Shown here piece by piece: positions 43,843 through 53,222 of a DNA stretch of 64,000 bases; the stretch's first letter is position 1, and each line of letters begins with the position of its first letter. Made by a program: the position numbers and the translations under genes. The notes below the pieces were generated by a model. It was given only the letters and a program-made list of their open reading frames with translations, ran no database searches and was not told where the DNA came from. This DNA comes from Bradyrhizobium erythrophlei (lineage in GTDB: Bacteria > Pseudomonadota > Alphaproteobacteria > Rhizobiales > Xanthobacteraceae): assembly GCA_900129675.1 (NCBI GenBank), contig FSRD01000001.1, positions 7,677,501 to 7,741,500 of the forward strand, in the 5' to 3' direction.

Positions 43843-44700
43843 ATGAACCCTTCCCGCGACATTTCACGTTTGCTCGAGATCATGGCGGCGCTGCGCACGC
43901 CCGTGACCGGGTGCCCCTGGGACCTCGAACAGGACTTTGCATCGATCGCGCAATACACCATCGAGGAGGCCTATGAGGTCGTCGACGCCATCACACGCGG
44001 CGATCTCGACGATCTCCGCGACGAACTCGGCGATCTCCTGCTGCAGGTCGTGTTCCACTCGCGCATGGCGGAGGAGCAAAACGCCTTCGCATTCGGCGAC
44101 GTGGTCGAGGCGGTCACGCGAAAAATGATCCGACGGCATCCGCACGTATTCGCCGACCAGCACGTACGGCTGACCGCGACCCATGTGAAGGGCAACTGGG
44201 ATCGCATCAAGGCGGAAGAGAAAGCCGAGCGCGCCGCGGGCCGGCCACCGGAACAGGCCGAGCACAAATCACTGCTGTCGAGCGTCAAGGCAGGGCAGCC
44301 GGCGCTGACGCGCGCGATGGATTTACAGCGCAAGGCGTCGACGGTCGGTTTTGACTGGAACGACCCGCGCGCGGTGCTGCACAAGATCCGCGAGGAAGCC
44401 GACGAGATCGAGGCCGCGCTCGACCGCGGCGACGCCGGCGAACTCGCCGCGGAAACCGGCGATCTGCTGTTCGCACTGGTCAATCTGGCGCGACACGTCG
44501 GCGCCGATCCCGAAACCGCGTTGCGCGGCACCAACGCCAAATTCGAGCGCCGCTTTGGCTATATCGAGCGCGCTCTGGCGGCCAAGGGCCGTTCACTCGA
44601 AAGCGCCACGCTCGCCGAGATGGACGCGTTGTGGAATGAAGCCAAGGGCGAAGAGCAGCCCGCGCCGCCTGCGGCGGTGAAGGCGCTGGGTCGCGGATGA
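43843..44700 (+). CDS. mazG: Nucleoside triphosphate pyrophosphohydrolase MazG
   Basis: 285 residues from ATG 43843. Tandem MazG domains: the first has CPWDLEQDFASIAQYTIEEA and EVVDAITRGDLDDLRDELGD, with the metal-binding EExxE...ExxD pattern. The second has REEADEIEAALDRGDAGELA and AAETGDLLFALVNLARH. It hydrolyses (d)NTPs to monophosphates and lowers ppGpp-related toxicity. Convergent with hflX, 10 bp apart. Confidence 0.95.
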   Translation: MNPSRDISRLLEIMAALRTPVTGCPWDLEQDFASIAQYTIEEAYEVVDAITRGDLDDLRDELGDLLLQVVFHSRMAEEQNAFAFGDVVEAVTRKMIRRHPHVFADQHVRLTATHVKGNWDRIKAEEKAERAAGRPPEQAEHKSLLSSVKAGQPALTRAMDLQRKASTVGFDWNDPRAVLHKIREEADEIEAALDRGDAGELAAETGDLLFALVNLARHVGADPETALRGTNAKFERRFGYIERALAAKGRSLESATLAEMDALWNEAKGEEQPAPPAAVKALGRG

Positions 44701-44710
44701 GTTCTTTAGA

Positions 44711-46087
44711 TCACGCCACGTGCGGCACGGCATCGAAACGCGACACCACGATGTCGCGCTTGGTCGCGTCGACGCGCACGGTCATATCGAATCGCCCGTC
44801 GTGAAGCTGCTTGTTCAGCACTTCGGAATTGCGATGCAGCCAGCTGATGCCGGCGCCATCGGCGGCGTCGACGGAGAGGTCCAGCGTCATCCGAAAAGCC
44901 GCCAATCGATCCTCGATTGCGGCCAGTAGCGCTTCGACCCGCTCGCCGGTCGCGGCGGAAACCAGGAAGCACGGCCGTTCCGGCGGGCGGCGCGCGGCGA
45001 TGTTGCGCAGGTTTTCGCGCTCTTCCGCGTCGAAGCGATCGATCTTGTTCCAGACTTCGAGAACGCGCTGCCCGGCATCGGGATCGATGCCCAGCTTGCG
45101 CAGCACGGCATCGACGTCGCGCTCCTGCGCTTCCGCGTCTTCATGGGACATATCGCGGACATGGAGGATGATGTCCGCCTCCAGCACCTCTTCCAGCGTC
45201 GCGCGGAACGCGGCGACCAGCTGCGTCGGCAGGTTGGAAATGAAACCGACCGTGTCCGACAGCATCGCCTTGCCGCCATGCGGCAGCGTCAGCGCGCGTA
45301 GTGTGGGGTCCAGTGTCGCAAACAGCATGTCGGCGGCCTGCACTTCGGCGCGGGTCAGGCGATTGAACAGCGTCGACTTTCCGGCGTTGGTGTAGCCGAC
45401 CAGCGCCACCACGCGGTACGGCACCCGCTGCCGGCCGGCGCGATGCAGCCTCCGCGTCGCCTGAACCTTCTTCAGTTCATTCTCGAGCCGGATGATGCGG
45501 TCGCCGATCAGGCGGCGGTCGGCTTCGATCTGGGTTTCGCCGGGACCGCCCATGAAGCCAAAGCCGCCGCGCTGGCGTTCCAGATGGGTCCATGAGCGAA
45601 CCAGGCGCGAGCGCTGATAATTGAGATGCGCGAGTTCGACCTGCAGCGCGCCTTCCTTGGTCTTGGCGCGGCGGCCGAAGATTTCCAGGATCAGTCCGGT
45701 ACGGTCGAGAACCTTGGTGTTCCAGGCCTTCTCGAGATTGCGCTGCTGGATCGGCGACAGTGCGCAATCCATCACCACAAGTTCGATGTCATGCCCGGTG
45801 ATGAGACCCGTGATCTCCTCGACCTTGCCCTTGCCGAGATAGGTCGCAGGACGGATCTGGCTGATCGGCGCGATCAGTGTATCCGCGATCGTGAGATCGA
45901 TGGCGCGCGCCAGACCCGCCGCCTCCTCCAGCCGCGCCTCGGAATCGCGGACAGCATCGTTCGTTTGCGCGTCGGGGTCGCCGCGGCGCATACGCAAGTA
46001 AGGGCCGATGACGATCACCCGCCCGGTTTCTCTGCCCTCCGCCGACCGCGGGCGGTCGGCGCCCCCTTTAAGATTTAGGGGTTCCAA
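44711..46087 (-). CDS. hflX: Ribosome-associated GTPase HflX
   Basis: 458 residues from TTG 46087, 11 bp after the hfq stop; it is possible that translation starts elsewhere, since the TTG has a poor ribosome site. The N-terminal domain has TYLGKGKVEEITGLITGHDI and the conserved GGPGETQIEADRRLI. The GTPase G1 is LVGYTNAGKSTLFN, G3 is DTVGFISNLPTQLV and G4 is NKID. It binds the 50S subunit and splits stalled ribosomes. hfq-hflX is the usual alphaproteobacterial pair. Confidence 0.95.
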   Translation of the reverse strand: MEPLNLKGGADRPRSAEGRETGRVIVIGPYLRMRRGDPDAQTNDAVRDSEARLEEAAGLARAIDLTIADTLIAPISQIRPATYLGKGKVEEITGLITGHDIELVVMDCALSPIQQRNLEKAWNTKVLDRTGLILEIFGRRAKTKEGALQVELAHLNYQRSRLVRSWTHLERQRGGFGFMGGPGETQIEADRRLIGDRIIRLENELKKVQATRRLHRAGRQRVPYRVVALVGYTNAGKSTLFNRLTRAEVQAADMLFATLDPTLRALTLPHGGKAMLSDTVGFISNLPTQLVAAFRATLEEVLEADIILHVRDMSHEDAEAQERDVDAVLRKLGIDPDAGQRVLEVWNKIDRFDAEERENLRNIAARRPPERPCFLVSAATGERVEALLAAIEDRLAAFRMTLDLSVDAADGAGISWLHRNSEVLNKQLHDGRFDMTVRVDATKRDIVVSRFDAVPHVA

Positions 46088-46098
46088 TCAGGTCACTT

Positions 46099-46347
46099 TC
46101 AAGCCGGAGCATCCTCGCCGCCTTCGAACAACTGGATCGGAGCGCCCGGCATGATGGTCGAAATCGCATGCTTGTAAACAAGCTGCGAATGACCGTCGCG
46201 ACGCAGCAACAGGCAGAAATTGTCGAACCAGGTGACAATCCCCTGCAGCTTCACTCCATTGACCAGAAAGATCGTCAGTGGCGTTTTGGTTTTACGAACG
46301 TGATTTAGGAAGGTGTCTTGTAGGTTTTGTGCGCGGTCTGCCGCCAT
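46099..46347 (-). CDS. hfq: RNA-binding protein Hfq
   Basis: 82 residues, typical length. The Sm1 motif includes QDTFLNHVRKTKTPLTIFLV and GVKLQGIVTWFDNFCLLLRR. The Sm2 motif YKHAISTIMP matches the conserved YKHAI. A short acidic C-tail (EGGEDAPA) replaces the long tail of enterobacterial Hfq. A hexameric chaperone for small RNAs. First gene of hfq-hflX. Confidence 0.97.
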   Translation of the reverse strand: MAADRAQNLQDTFLNHVRKTKTPLTIFLVNGVKLQGIVTWFDNFCLLLRRDGHSQLVYKHAISTIMPGAPIQLFEGGEDAPA

Positions 46348-46678
46348 TGTTTTTATCCCGCCGTCTTGTGCTTCTTTTTCTTAAACCGGTTGCTGCTCTC
46401 TAACGGAGCCTCCCCGGTCGCCAGCCTACCCTGAGATCCCCCTCCGGTAGGCGCGGCCGTACGATTAGAAGGCACGTGCGGTTTTTAGGCAAGCCAGTTC
46501 GCGCGCCACCCCGTAAGAACCCGGTGTCAAATCTCCAAAAGCGTTGGAAAAGAGATGAATATTCCAAAGCAAGTGCATGAACCAGCGCCAGAAAAGCCTT
46601 TTCGGGTATTGCGGATACCGTGTGCGTGTCAAAACAACAAACCACAGTCTCGGTTCTGATCAATCAGAACCGATCGGG
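46348..46678. other. Intergenic region between ntrX and hfq
   Basis: 331 bp with no supported gene; it should hold the hfq promoter and the end of the ntrYX transcript. No convincing consensus was found. Confidence 0.4.
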
Positions 46679-48049
46679 TCAACCGACCCCGAGCGCCTTG
46701 AGCTTGCGATGCAGGGCCGAGCGCTCCATGCCGACGAATTCGGCCGTGCGCGAGATGTTGCCGGAGAAGCGGCTGATCTGGGCAATCAGATAGTCGCGCT
46801 CGAACACTTCCCGCGCCTCACGCAGCGGCAGCCCCATTATGTGCTCGCCATTGTTGCTGGTCGGCATTGCCGGCACCATCGAACCGACGTCCTGCGGCAG
46901 CATGTCGGCCGTGATGATCGCCTCCGGACCGCCGCCGGCCAGAATCATGACGCGCTCGACATTGTTGCGGAGTTGCCGGACGTTGCCAGGCCAGACATGG
47001 GACTGCAAAACCGCCATAGCATCCTGGCCGATCTGGCGCTTCGGCAAGCCCGTCGCAATCGAAATCTGATCCATGAAGTAGTCGATCAGTTCGGGAATGT
47101 CCTCGCGGCGCTCGGACAATGGCGGCACCCGGATCGGCACCACCGAGAGCCTGTGATAGAGATCCTCGCGGAATCGCCCCTCCGCAATTTCCTCTTCCAG
47201 ATTGCGCGCGGTCGAGGAGATGATGCGAACGTCGACATGGACCTTGGCGGTGCCGCCGGAGCGCAGAAAGGTCTGATCGACCAGCACGCGCAGGATCTTG
47301 TTCTGGGTTTCGCGGGGCATGTCGGCGATTTCGTCAATGAACAGCGTGCCGCCATGGGCTTCTTCCAGCGCGCCGGCTTTGCGTTGATGCTCGCCATTGG
47401 ACTGCTCGATCCCGAACAGTTCGACTTCCATCCGCTCCGGCGTAATCGCCGCGGCGTTGATGACAACGAACGGCCCTTCGGCGCGGCTCGAAGCGTGATG
47501 CAGCGTGCGCGCCGCCAGCTCCTTGCCCGAACCGGAGGGACCGACGATCAGGATGCGGCTGTTGGCCTTGGCAGCCCGGTCGATGGTTTGGCGCAGCTGG
47601 TTCATGCAGGCCGAGCGCCCGGTCAGAACGCTAGCTGCGGGAGCCAGTTGCTTGAGTTCCTTCACTTCGCGCTTGAGCCGTGATGTCTCCAGCGCCCGGG
47701 TCGCCACCAGAATCAGCCGGTCCGATTTGAAGGGCTTTTCGATGAAGTCATAGGCGCCGCGCTTGATCGCTGCGACCGCGGTTTCAATGTTGCCATGGCC
47801 GGAGATCATGACGACAGGCACGTCGGCATGATCCTTCTTGATCTGCTCGAGCAGCTGCAAACCGTCGAGCTTGGAGCCCTGCAGCCAGATGTCGAGGAAC
47901 ACCAGATGCGGACGGCGGTTTGCGATCTCCGCCAGCGCCGAATCGCTGTCGCGCGCGGTGCGGGTAATGAAGCCTTCGTCCTCCAGGATGCCTGCAACGA
48001 GGTCCCGAATATCTGCTTCGTCGTCGACAATCAGAATGTCACTGGCCAT
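46679..48049 (-). CDS. ntrX: Nitrogen regulatory response regulator NtrX
   Basis: 456 residues. The receiver domain has the phospho-acceptor Asp53 (LVFLDIWLQG). The AAA+ domain has Walker A VGPSGSGKELAAR and Walker B GGTLFIDEIADMPRET. A C-terminal Fis-like HTH follows (ISRTAEFVGMERSALHRKLK). The loop that carries GAFTGA in sigma-54 activators reads IEQSNGEHQRKAGALEEAHG here, so sigma-54 contact is not expected; NtrX in other alphaproteobacteria shares this. Downstream partner of NtrY, 17 bp away. Confidence 0.95.
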   Translation of the reverse strand: MASDILIVDDEADIRDLVAGILEDEGFITRTARDSDSALAEIANRRPHLVFLDIWLQGSKLDGLQLLEQIKKDHADVPVVMISGHGNIETAVAAIKRGAYDFIEKPFKSDRLILVATRALETSRLKREVKELKQLAPAASVLTGRSACMNQLRQTIDRAAKANSRILIVGPSGSGKELAARTLHHASSRAEGPFVVINAAAITPERMEVELFGIEQSNGEHQRKAGALEEAHGGTLFIDEIADMPRETQNKILRVLVDQTFLRSGGTAKVHVDVRIISSTARNLEEEIAEGRFREDLYHRLSVVPIRVPPLSERREDIPELIDYFMDQISIATGLPKRQIGQDAMAVLQSHVWPGNVRQLRNNVERVMILAGGGPEAIITADMLPQDVGSMVPAMPTSNNGEHIMGLPLREAREVFERDYLIAQISRFSGNISRTAEFVGMERSALHRKLKALGVG

Positions 48050-48066
48050 GGGTTACACCTGTCTTG

Positions 48067-50415
48067 TCAGTTGCCGGTCGCGGCTTTGATTTTTGTGTCA
48101 TCATTGGTCGTAGATGCCGGCTCAATGGTTTCAGAAACCGGCGTATTTGTTTCGGCGCTCTGCTGATTTGTCTCCGGAGGCTGCTCCTTTGCGTCGGCCT
48201 TTGGTGGTTGGCCGGATACGGCGAACCGCAGCCGCATCCAAGCCCCACGCTGGCCTGGCCGGAAGTCGGAAGCATCCTTGAGTTCGATACGGCCACCATG
48301 GTCTTCGAGCACGCGGCCGACGATCGCCAGCCCAAGCCCGGTGCCCTTCTGGCGCGTCGTCACGTAGGGCTCCAGCAAGCGGGCGCGGGCGACCTTCGGC
48401 AGGCCAATGCCGTTGTCGATCACATCGATCACGATGTCGTCGTTCTCGCGCCCCGCGATGACGTCGATACGGCCCCTGCCGAGTTCTTCCGGCGGAACCT
48501 GCTCGATCGCCTCGGTCGCGTTCTTGATGATGTTGGTCAGCGCCTGCGAAATCAGCCGGCGGTCGAACTGGGCCCGCATCGGGTCCTGCTTGATGACGGT
48601 TTCGATCTCGATGTCGGCATGCCCGACCTTCATCAGAAACACCGCCTGGCGCACGGTATCGGCGACGTCCTCCCCCTCCATCACGGGCTTCGGCATCCGC
48701 GCAAAGCGCGAGAATTCGTCGACCATCCGCCTGATGTCGTCGACCTGCCGCACGATGGTGTCCGTGCACTGCTCGAAGATGCCCTTGTCCTCGACGATGA
48801 CCTTGCCGAACTTGCGCCTGATACGTTCGGCGGAAAGCTGGATCGGGGTCAGCGGATTCTTGATTTCGTGGGCGATGCGGCGTGCGACATCGCCCCAGGC
48901 CGAGGTGCGCTGCGCGGAAACCAGTTCGGTGATGTCGTCCAGCGTAATGATGTAGCTGTCGCGGGACTGGCTGGTCTGCTCGGCGCTGATGCGAACCGAC
49001 AGATTTCGCTCGTGGCCATCGCGGGTGATGGTGACCTGGCCCTGCACCAGCCGCTGCGTGCCCTCGCGCGCGGTTTTCATCATCTCGTCGAGCTCGGGCA
49101 GCACATCCGACAGCGGATGGTCCAGCGTCTCGGATTCGGCGTGGCCGATCAGCTTTTCGGCGGAGCGATTGAGAATCCCGACGCTGCCGGAGGCATCGAC
49201 GCCGATGATGCCGGCGCTGGCCGACGACAGCACCGCCTCGATGAAGCGGCGGCGGCTGTCGATCAGGTCGCTGGCGCTGACCAGTTCGTCGCGCTGGGTG
49301 CGCAGTTCCTGAGTCATCTTGTTGAAGGTCTCGCCGAGCTGGGCCAGATCGCCTTCCGACTTGTGGACCGGCACCTGGACATGCAAATCGCCCGTTGAAA
49401 CGATATTGGCCGCACTCATCAGGTTGCGAATCGGCGCCACCAGCCAATTGGCGAAGTTCAGCCCGATCAGCACGGAAGCCATCAGGATCGTCAGCGCGAT
49501 CACCGCGAACATCAGCGCAAAGGCAACCTGAATGCCGAGCCTGCGGGATTCGATCTGCGCGTATTCGGCGACGCTGGCCTCGGTCTGCTTCAACTGGCTG
49601 ATCACGCGCGGATCGAGCAGGCGCGCGACGTAAAGGAAGGTATCGTTGAACGCGCGCAGGCGAATGACGGCCGCGACGTAGTTTGCTTCGGGAAATACCG
49701 CGATCTGCGGCTCGGTCTCATCGACGTTGCCGAGAAAATCCTGCGGCGGCGTCGTAAAACTCTGCTGAATGCCGGTTTGCGCCGATTCCAGGACGTTGCG
49801 GTCCTTGTCGATCAGCATGGCGCCGGGCAAATTGCGCGAGGCGGCACTTGCCGTCAGCAATTCGCGAAACGACCTGCGGTCCTGGTCGAACAATGGCCGG
49901 GCGTGGGAAATGTCGTTCGCCATTCCGAGAATATCGCCGCGAATGAGCTGCGCGTGTTCGTAGGTGTAAGCGCGGGCAATGATCAGCGAGTTCTGGATCA
50001 CTTCGCGCGTCGGACCCGAGAACAGCCTGTCGAGGCCACGATCGATGGTGACGTTGGCGACGATGGCGACCAAAACCGCCGGCAACACCGCGATGACCGA
50101 AAACAGACTGACGATCTGGATATGGAGCCTGGCCGCCGCCCTGCCTCGGCGCCGGGCCTGAACCACCTGCCAGACTTCGCGGACGATAATGCCGACCAGG
50201 AGCAGGATGCTGCACGCGTTGATCAGCAGGAAGGAGTAGACGACCTGTTTGGTCGGCTCGATCGGGGTCAGGCCGGAAAGTACGACAAAGGTCAGGAACG
50301 CCGAGAGCAGCGCGATCGCGACGGAAACCGGCGCCAGCCACTTCCGCAGGGGCGATCCCTTCGGTTCGGCAAGCGACGCGTCAAACGATGGAGCCGAGGT
50401 CTCTGCGCTGGTCAT
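48067..50415 (-). CDS. ntrY: Membrane sensor histidine kinase NtrY
   Basis: 782 residues. The N-terminus has several membrane segments (about 30-100 and 295-320) around a periplasmic sensor region, then HAMP (NFANWLVAPIRNLMSAANIV) and PAS (GVDASGSVGILNRSAEKLIG). HisKA has the phosphorylated His in RIAHEIKNPLTPIQLSAERI, and HATPase has NIIKNATEAIEQ and TGLGLAIVGRVLEDHGG. A Pro/Thr/Glu-rich tail follows. It phosphorylates NtrX and links nitrogen or redox status to gene expression. It follows ntrC after 179 bp. Confidence 0.95.
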   Translation of the reverse strand: MTSAETSAPSFDASLAEPKGSPLRKWLAPVSVAIALLSAFLTFVVLSGLTPIEPTKQVVYSFLLINACSILLLVGIIVREVWQVVQARRRGRAAARLHIQIVSLFSVIAVLPAVLVAIVANVTIDRGLDRLFSGPTREVIQNSLIIARAYTYEHAQLIRGDILGMANDISHARPLFDQDRRSFRELLTASAASRNLPGAMLIDKDRNVLESAQTGIQQSFTTPPQDFLGNVDETEPQIAVFPEANYVAAVIRLRAFNDTFLYVARLLDPRVISQLKQTEASVAEYAQIESRRLGIQVAFALMFAVIALTILMASVLIGLNFANWLVAPIRNLMSAANIVSTGDLHVQVPVHKSEGDLAQLGETFNKMTQELRTQRDELVSASDLIDSRRRFIEAVLSSASAGIIGVDASGSVGILNRSAEKLIGHAESETLDHPLSDVLPELDEMMKTAREGTQRLVQGQVTITRDGHERNLSVRISAEQTSQSRDSYIITLDDITELVSAQRTSAWGDVARRIAHEIKNPLTPIQLSAERIRRKFGKVIVEDKGIFEQCTDTIVRQVDDIRRMVDEFSRFARMPKPVMEGEDVADTVRQAVFLMKVGHADIEIETVIKQDPMRAQFDRRLISQALTNIIKNATEAIEQVPPEELGRGRIDVIAGRENDDIVIDVIDNGIGLPKVARARLLEPYVTTRQKGTGLGLAIVGRVLEDHGGRIELKDASDFRPGQRGAWMRLRFAVSGQPPKADAKEQPPETNQQSAETNTPVSETIEPASTTNDDTKIKAATGN

Positions 50416-50579
50416 ACCGGCAATGGGTGAGCAATGGATGAGCTGAAAGACTTATGTCCGCCTGCCGCGGACTGATGCATTCATATCACAATGTTGCCGA
50501 ATTGCGACAATTCCGCGGCGGTGCCGACCACGAAAGTGATCGGTCCCCAGCGGCTTTCCGCCTCATGGCGCGATGGAGC

Positions 50580-50595
50580 CGGCGGCTAAGCCGCC
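50580..50595 (-). terminator. Palindrome at the end of ntrC
   Basis: GGCGGCTAAGCCGCC is a perfect 7-bp stem with a 1-base centre directly after the ntrC stop codon. A T-run is missing, so it may be an attenuating hairpin rather than a full terminator. Confidence 0.35.
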
Positions 50596-52037
50596 TAGCC
50601 CCCGCTGCGGTAGACTTGGATGTCCAGATCGCGGATTTTCTTCCGCAGCGTGTTGCGGTTGAGGCCGAGCAGGTCGGCGGCGCGGATTTGATTGCCGCGG
50701 GTCGCCGCCAGCGCCGCGGTCAAGAGCGGCACCTCGATTTCCTTGAGGATGCGGTGATAGAGGCCGGGCGGCGGCACGCCGTTCGGGAAGCCCGAGAAGT
50801 GCGAAGACAAATAGGCCTCGACCGCGCCGCCGAGATTGTCGACGCCGAGCGGGGCGCTGCCGCCGGATGCGACCGCCGGCGGCGCCAGTTCGCCGTCGAT
50901 GACGGAGCCCGTGATCACGTCCTGCGGATAAAGCGCCGCCAGCCGGCGGGCGAGGTTTTCGAGTTCGCGCACGTTGCCGGGCCAGCGGTGCTGCTTGAGG
51001 CGTTCCAGCGCCAGCGCATCCAGCTTCTTCGGCGGCAAACCGTCCTTCTCCGCCAGCGAGAAGAAATGCCGGATCAGATCGGGCAAATCCTCGATCCGTT
51101 CGCGCAACGGCGGCAGGCGCAGCGGCACCACGTTGAGGCGGAAGAACAGATCTTCGCGGAACAGGCCCTGCTGGATGAGGATGCGCAGGTCCTTGTTGCT
51201 GGCGGCGACGATACGCACGTCGGTCTTGATCGGCGTGCGGCCACCCACGGTGGTATATTCACCCTGCTGCAGCACCCGCAGCAACCGCGTTTGGGCTTCC
51301 ATCGGCATGTCACCGATTTCGTCGAGGAACAGCGTGCCGCCTTCGGCCTGTTCGAACCGGCCCGAGGCGCGGGTATTGGCACCCGTGAACGCACCGCGTT
51401 CATGGCCGAACAATTCGGATTCGATGAGGTCGCGCGGAATCGCCGCCATGTTGACGGCGACGAAGGGGCCGTTACGGCGCTTGCCGTAGTCGTGCAGGGC
51501 ACGGGCGACCAGCTCCTTGCCGGTGCCGGACTCTCCCGAGATCATCACGGTGAGGTCGGTCTGCATCAGCCGCGCCAGCACCCGGTAGATTTCCTGCATC
51601 GCCGGCGAGCGGCCGACCAGCGGGATCGAATCGAACTCGCCCTCGTCCGGCGCATTGGCCACCCTCTCCTTCGGCTCCGCCAGGGCGCGGCCGACGATGG
51701 TGATCAGCTCCTTCAGATCGAAGGGCTTTGGCAGATATTCATAGGCGCCGCGCTCCGAGGCCCGGATCGCCGTCATGAAGGTGTTTTGGGCGCTCATGAC
51801 GATGACCGGAAGATTCGGCCGCATCTTCTTGATCCGCGGCAGCAGGTCAAACGCGTTCTCGTCCGGCATCACCACGTCGGTGATGACGAGATCGCCCTCG
51901 CCCTGGCTCACCCAGCGCCACAGCGTCGCCGCGTTCCCGGTCAGCCGCACCTCGTAGCCGGCGCGGGAGAGAGCCTGGTTCAGAACCGTGCGGATGGCGG
52001 TGTCGTCATCGGCGACTAGTATGCTACCTGCGGGCAT
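50595..52037 (-). CDS. ntrC: Nitrogen regulation response regulator NtrC
   Basis: 480 residues. Receiver Asp54 (DLVITDVVMPDENAF) with KPFD lysine. AAA+ domain: Walker A GESGTGKELVARALHD, GAFTGA loop in ERGAFTGANTRASGRF, and Walker B GGTLFLDEIGDMPMEAQ. The C-terminal Fis-like HTH contains GNQIRAADLLGLNRNTLRKK. It activates sigma-54 promoters under nitrogen limitation. It lies 9 bp after ntrB in the dusB-ntrBC operon. Confidence 0.97.
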   Translation of the reverse strand: MPAGSILVADDDTAIRTVLNQALSRAGYEVRLTGNAATLWRWVSQGEGDLVITDVVMPDENAFDLLPRIKKMRPNLPVIVMSAQNTFMTAIRASERGAYEYLPKPFDLKELITIVGRALAEPKERVANAPDEGEFDSIPLVGRSPAMQEIYRVLARLMQTDLTVMISGESGTGKELVARALHDYGKRRNGPFVAVNMAAIPRDLIESELFGHERGAFTGANTRASGRFEQAEGGTLFLDEIGDMPMEAQTRLLRVLQQGEYTTVGGRTPIKTDVRIVAASNKDLRILIQQGLFREDLFFRLNVVPLRLPPLRERIEDLPDLIRHFFSLAEKDGLPPKKLDALALERLKQHRWPGNVRELENLARRLAALYPQDVITGSVIDGELAPPAVASGGSAPLGVDNLGGAVEAYLSSHFSGFPNGVPPPGLYHRILKEIEVPLLTAALAATRGNQIRAADLLGLNRNTLRKKIRDLDIQVYRSGG

Positions 52038-52046
52038 CGATTTTCC

Positions 52047-53222
52047 TCATCTTGCATCCTGTGAGGCATGCGACGGCGTACCCGAAACGTCATCGCGATT
52101 GCTTTGGTCAAAATGCTTGGCGGCGTTGAACATCGGCAGCAGCACGCGGAAGGTGGTCTTCCGCGGTTGGGATTCACATTCGATGATGCCGCCGTGATCG
52201 CCGACGATTTTTGCCACCAGCGCGAGGCCGAGCCCGCTGCCGGTTTGCTTGGTCGTCACGAACGGATCGAACAGGTTTGGAAGCAGGTCTTCCGGCACGC
52301 CGGAGCCATTATCCTTGACGCAGAATTCGAGCGGCAGCGACACCCGCGATTTTTTGCCCGGCACCGAGAGCCGGACACCCGGACGGAATGCGGTGGTGAG
52401 CTGGATTTCCGCGTCCGAGCCGAGATCGGCGACTGCCTCGGCGGCATTCTTCACCAGATTGAGGAACACCTGGATCAACTGGTCCTGGTTGGCCAGCACC
52501 GGCGGCAGCGACGGGTCGTATTCCTCGACGAAGCGGATGTTGCGGGCAAAGCCGGATTGCGCCAGCCGCTTGACGTGGTCGAGCACCGAATGGATGTTGA
52601 CCGGGCCGCGCGCCACCGGCCGGTCGTCGCCGAACACTTCCATGCGGTCGACCAGGGTAACGATGCGGTCGGCCTCGTCGCAGATCAGCCGCGTCAGCAT
52701 GCGGTCTTCGGATGACGCCGCCTGCTCCAGCAATTGCGCCGCGCCGCGGATGCCGGACAGCGGGTTCTTGATTTCATGCGCCAGCATCGCAGCCAGCGCG
52801 ATCACCGAACGCGCCGCGCTTCGATGCGTCAGTTGCCGGTCCATCTTGTCGGCGATGGTGCGCTCCTGCAGCATCACGACGATGTGGCCGGGCCGCTCCG
52901 TCAGCGGGGCGACGTGGAGATCCACCTGCCGATCGCCGCCGATCCGCGGCGTGCCGAGATCGACCTTGTATTCGTTGACCGGCGAACCACTCGACCGCAC
53001 CTGGTCGATCAGCGCCAGCAACGGACTGCCGAACGGCACCAGCTCCTTGAGCGACTGCCGCTGCAGGAATTGGGTCGATATCTCGAAGAAGGATTCCGCG
53101 GCGATATTGGCGTCGACGATACGGCCGTCGGGCGCGATCAGCAGCACCGGGTTGGGCAGCGCGTTGAGGATCGCCTCGCCGTCGGTGGGCAGCCGCCGGC
53201 GATGTTCTGCGGCTGAAGTCAT
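52047..53222 (-). CDS. ntrB: Nitrogen regulation sensor kinase NtrB
   Basis: 391 residues from ATG 53222, which overlaps the dusB stop (ATGA). The longer frame to 53348 runs through dusB and is rejected. PAS domain (LNALPNPVLLIAPDGRIVDA), then HisKA with His149 in AHEIKNPLSGIRGAAQLLEQ. HATPase motifs: LNLVKNAAEAVADLGSDAE (N box), VKDNGSGVPEDLL (G1), TGSGLGLALVAKIVGDHGG (G2). A cytoplasmic kinase/phosphatase of NtrC governed by PII proteins. Confidence 0.96.
   Translation of the reverse strand: MTSAAEHRRRLPTDGEAILNALPNPVLLIAPDGRIVDANIAAESFFEISTQFLQRQSLKELVPFGSPLLALIDQVRSSGSPVNEYKVDLGTPRIGGDRQVDLHVAPLTERPGHIVVMLQERTIADKMDRQLTHRSAARSVIALAAMLAHEIKNPLSGIRGAAQLLEQAASSEDRMLTRLICDEADRIVTLVDRMEVFGDDRPVARGPVNIHSVLDHVKRLAQSGFARNIRFVEEYDPSLPPVLANQDQLIQVFLNLVKNAAEAVADLGSDAEIQLTTAFRPGVRLSVPGKKSRVSLPLEFCVKDNGSGVPEDLLPNLFDPFVTTKQTGSGLGLALVAKIVGDHGGIIECESQPRKTTFRVLLPMFNAAKHFDQSNRDDVSGTPSHASQDAR

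Noticed and set aside
48064..49398. Plus-strand frame of 444 codons opposite ntrY
   Set aside because: Antisense shadow; the minus strand carries complete kinase motifs.
50454..52019. Plus-strand frame of 521 codons opposite ntrC
   Set aside because: Antisense shadow of a clear NtrC.
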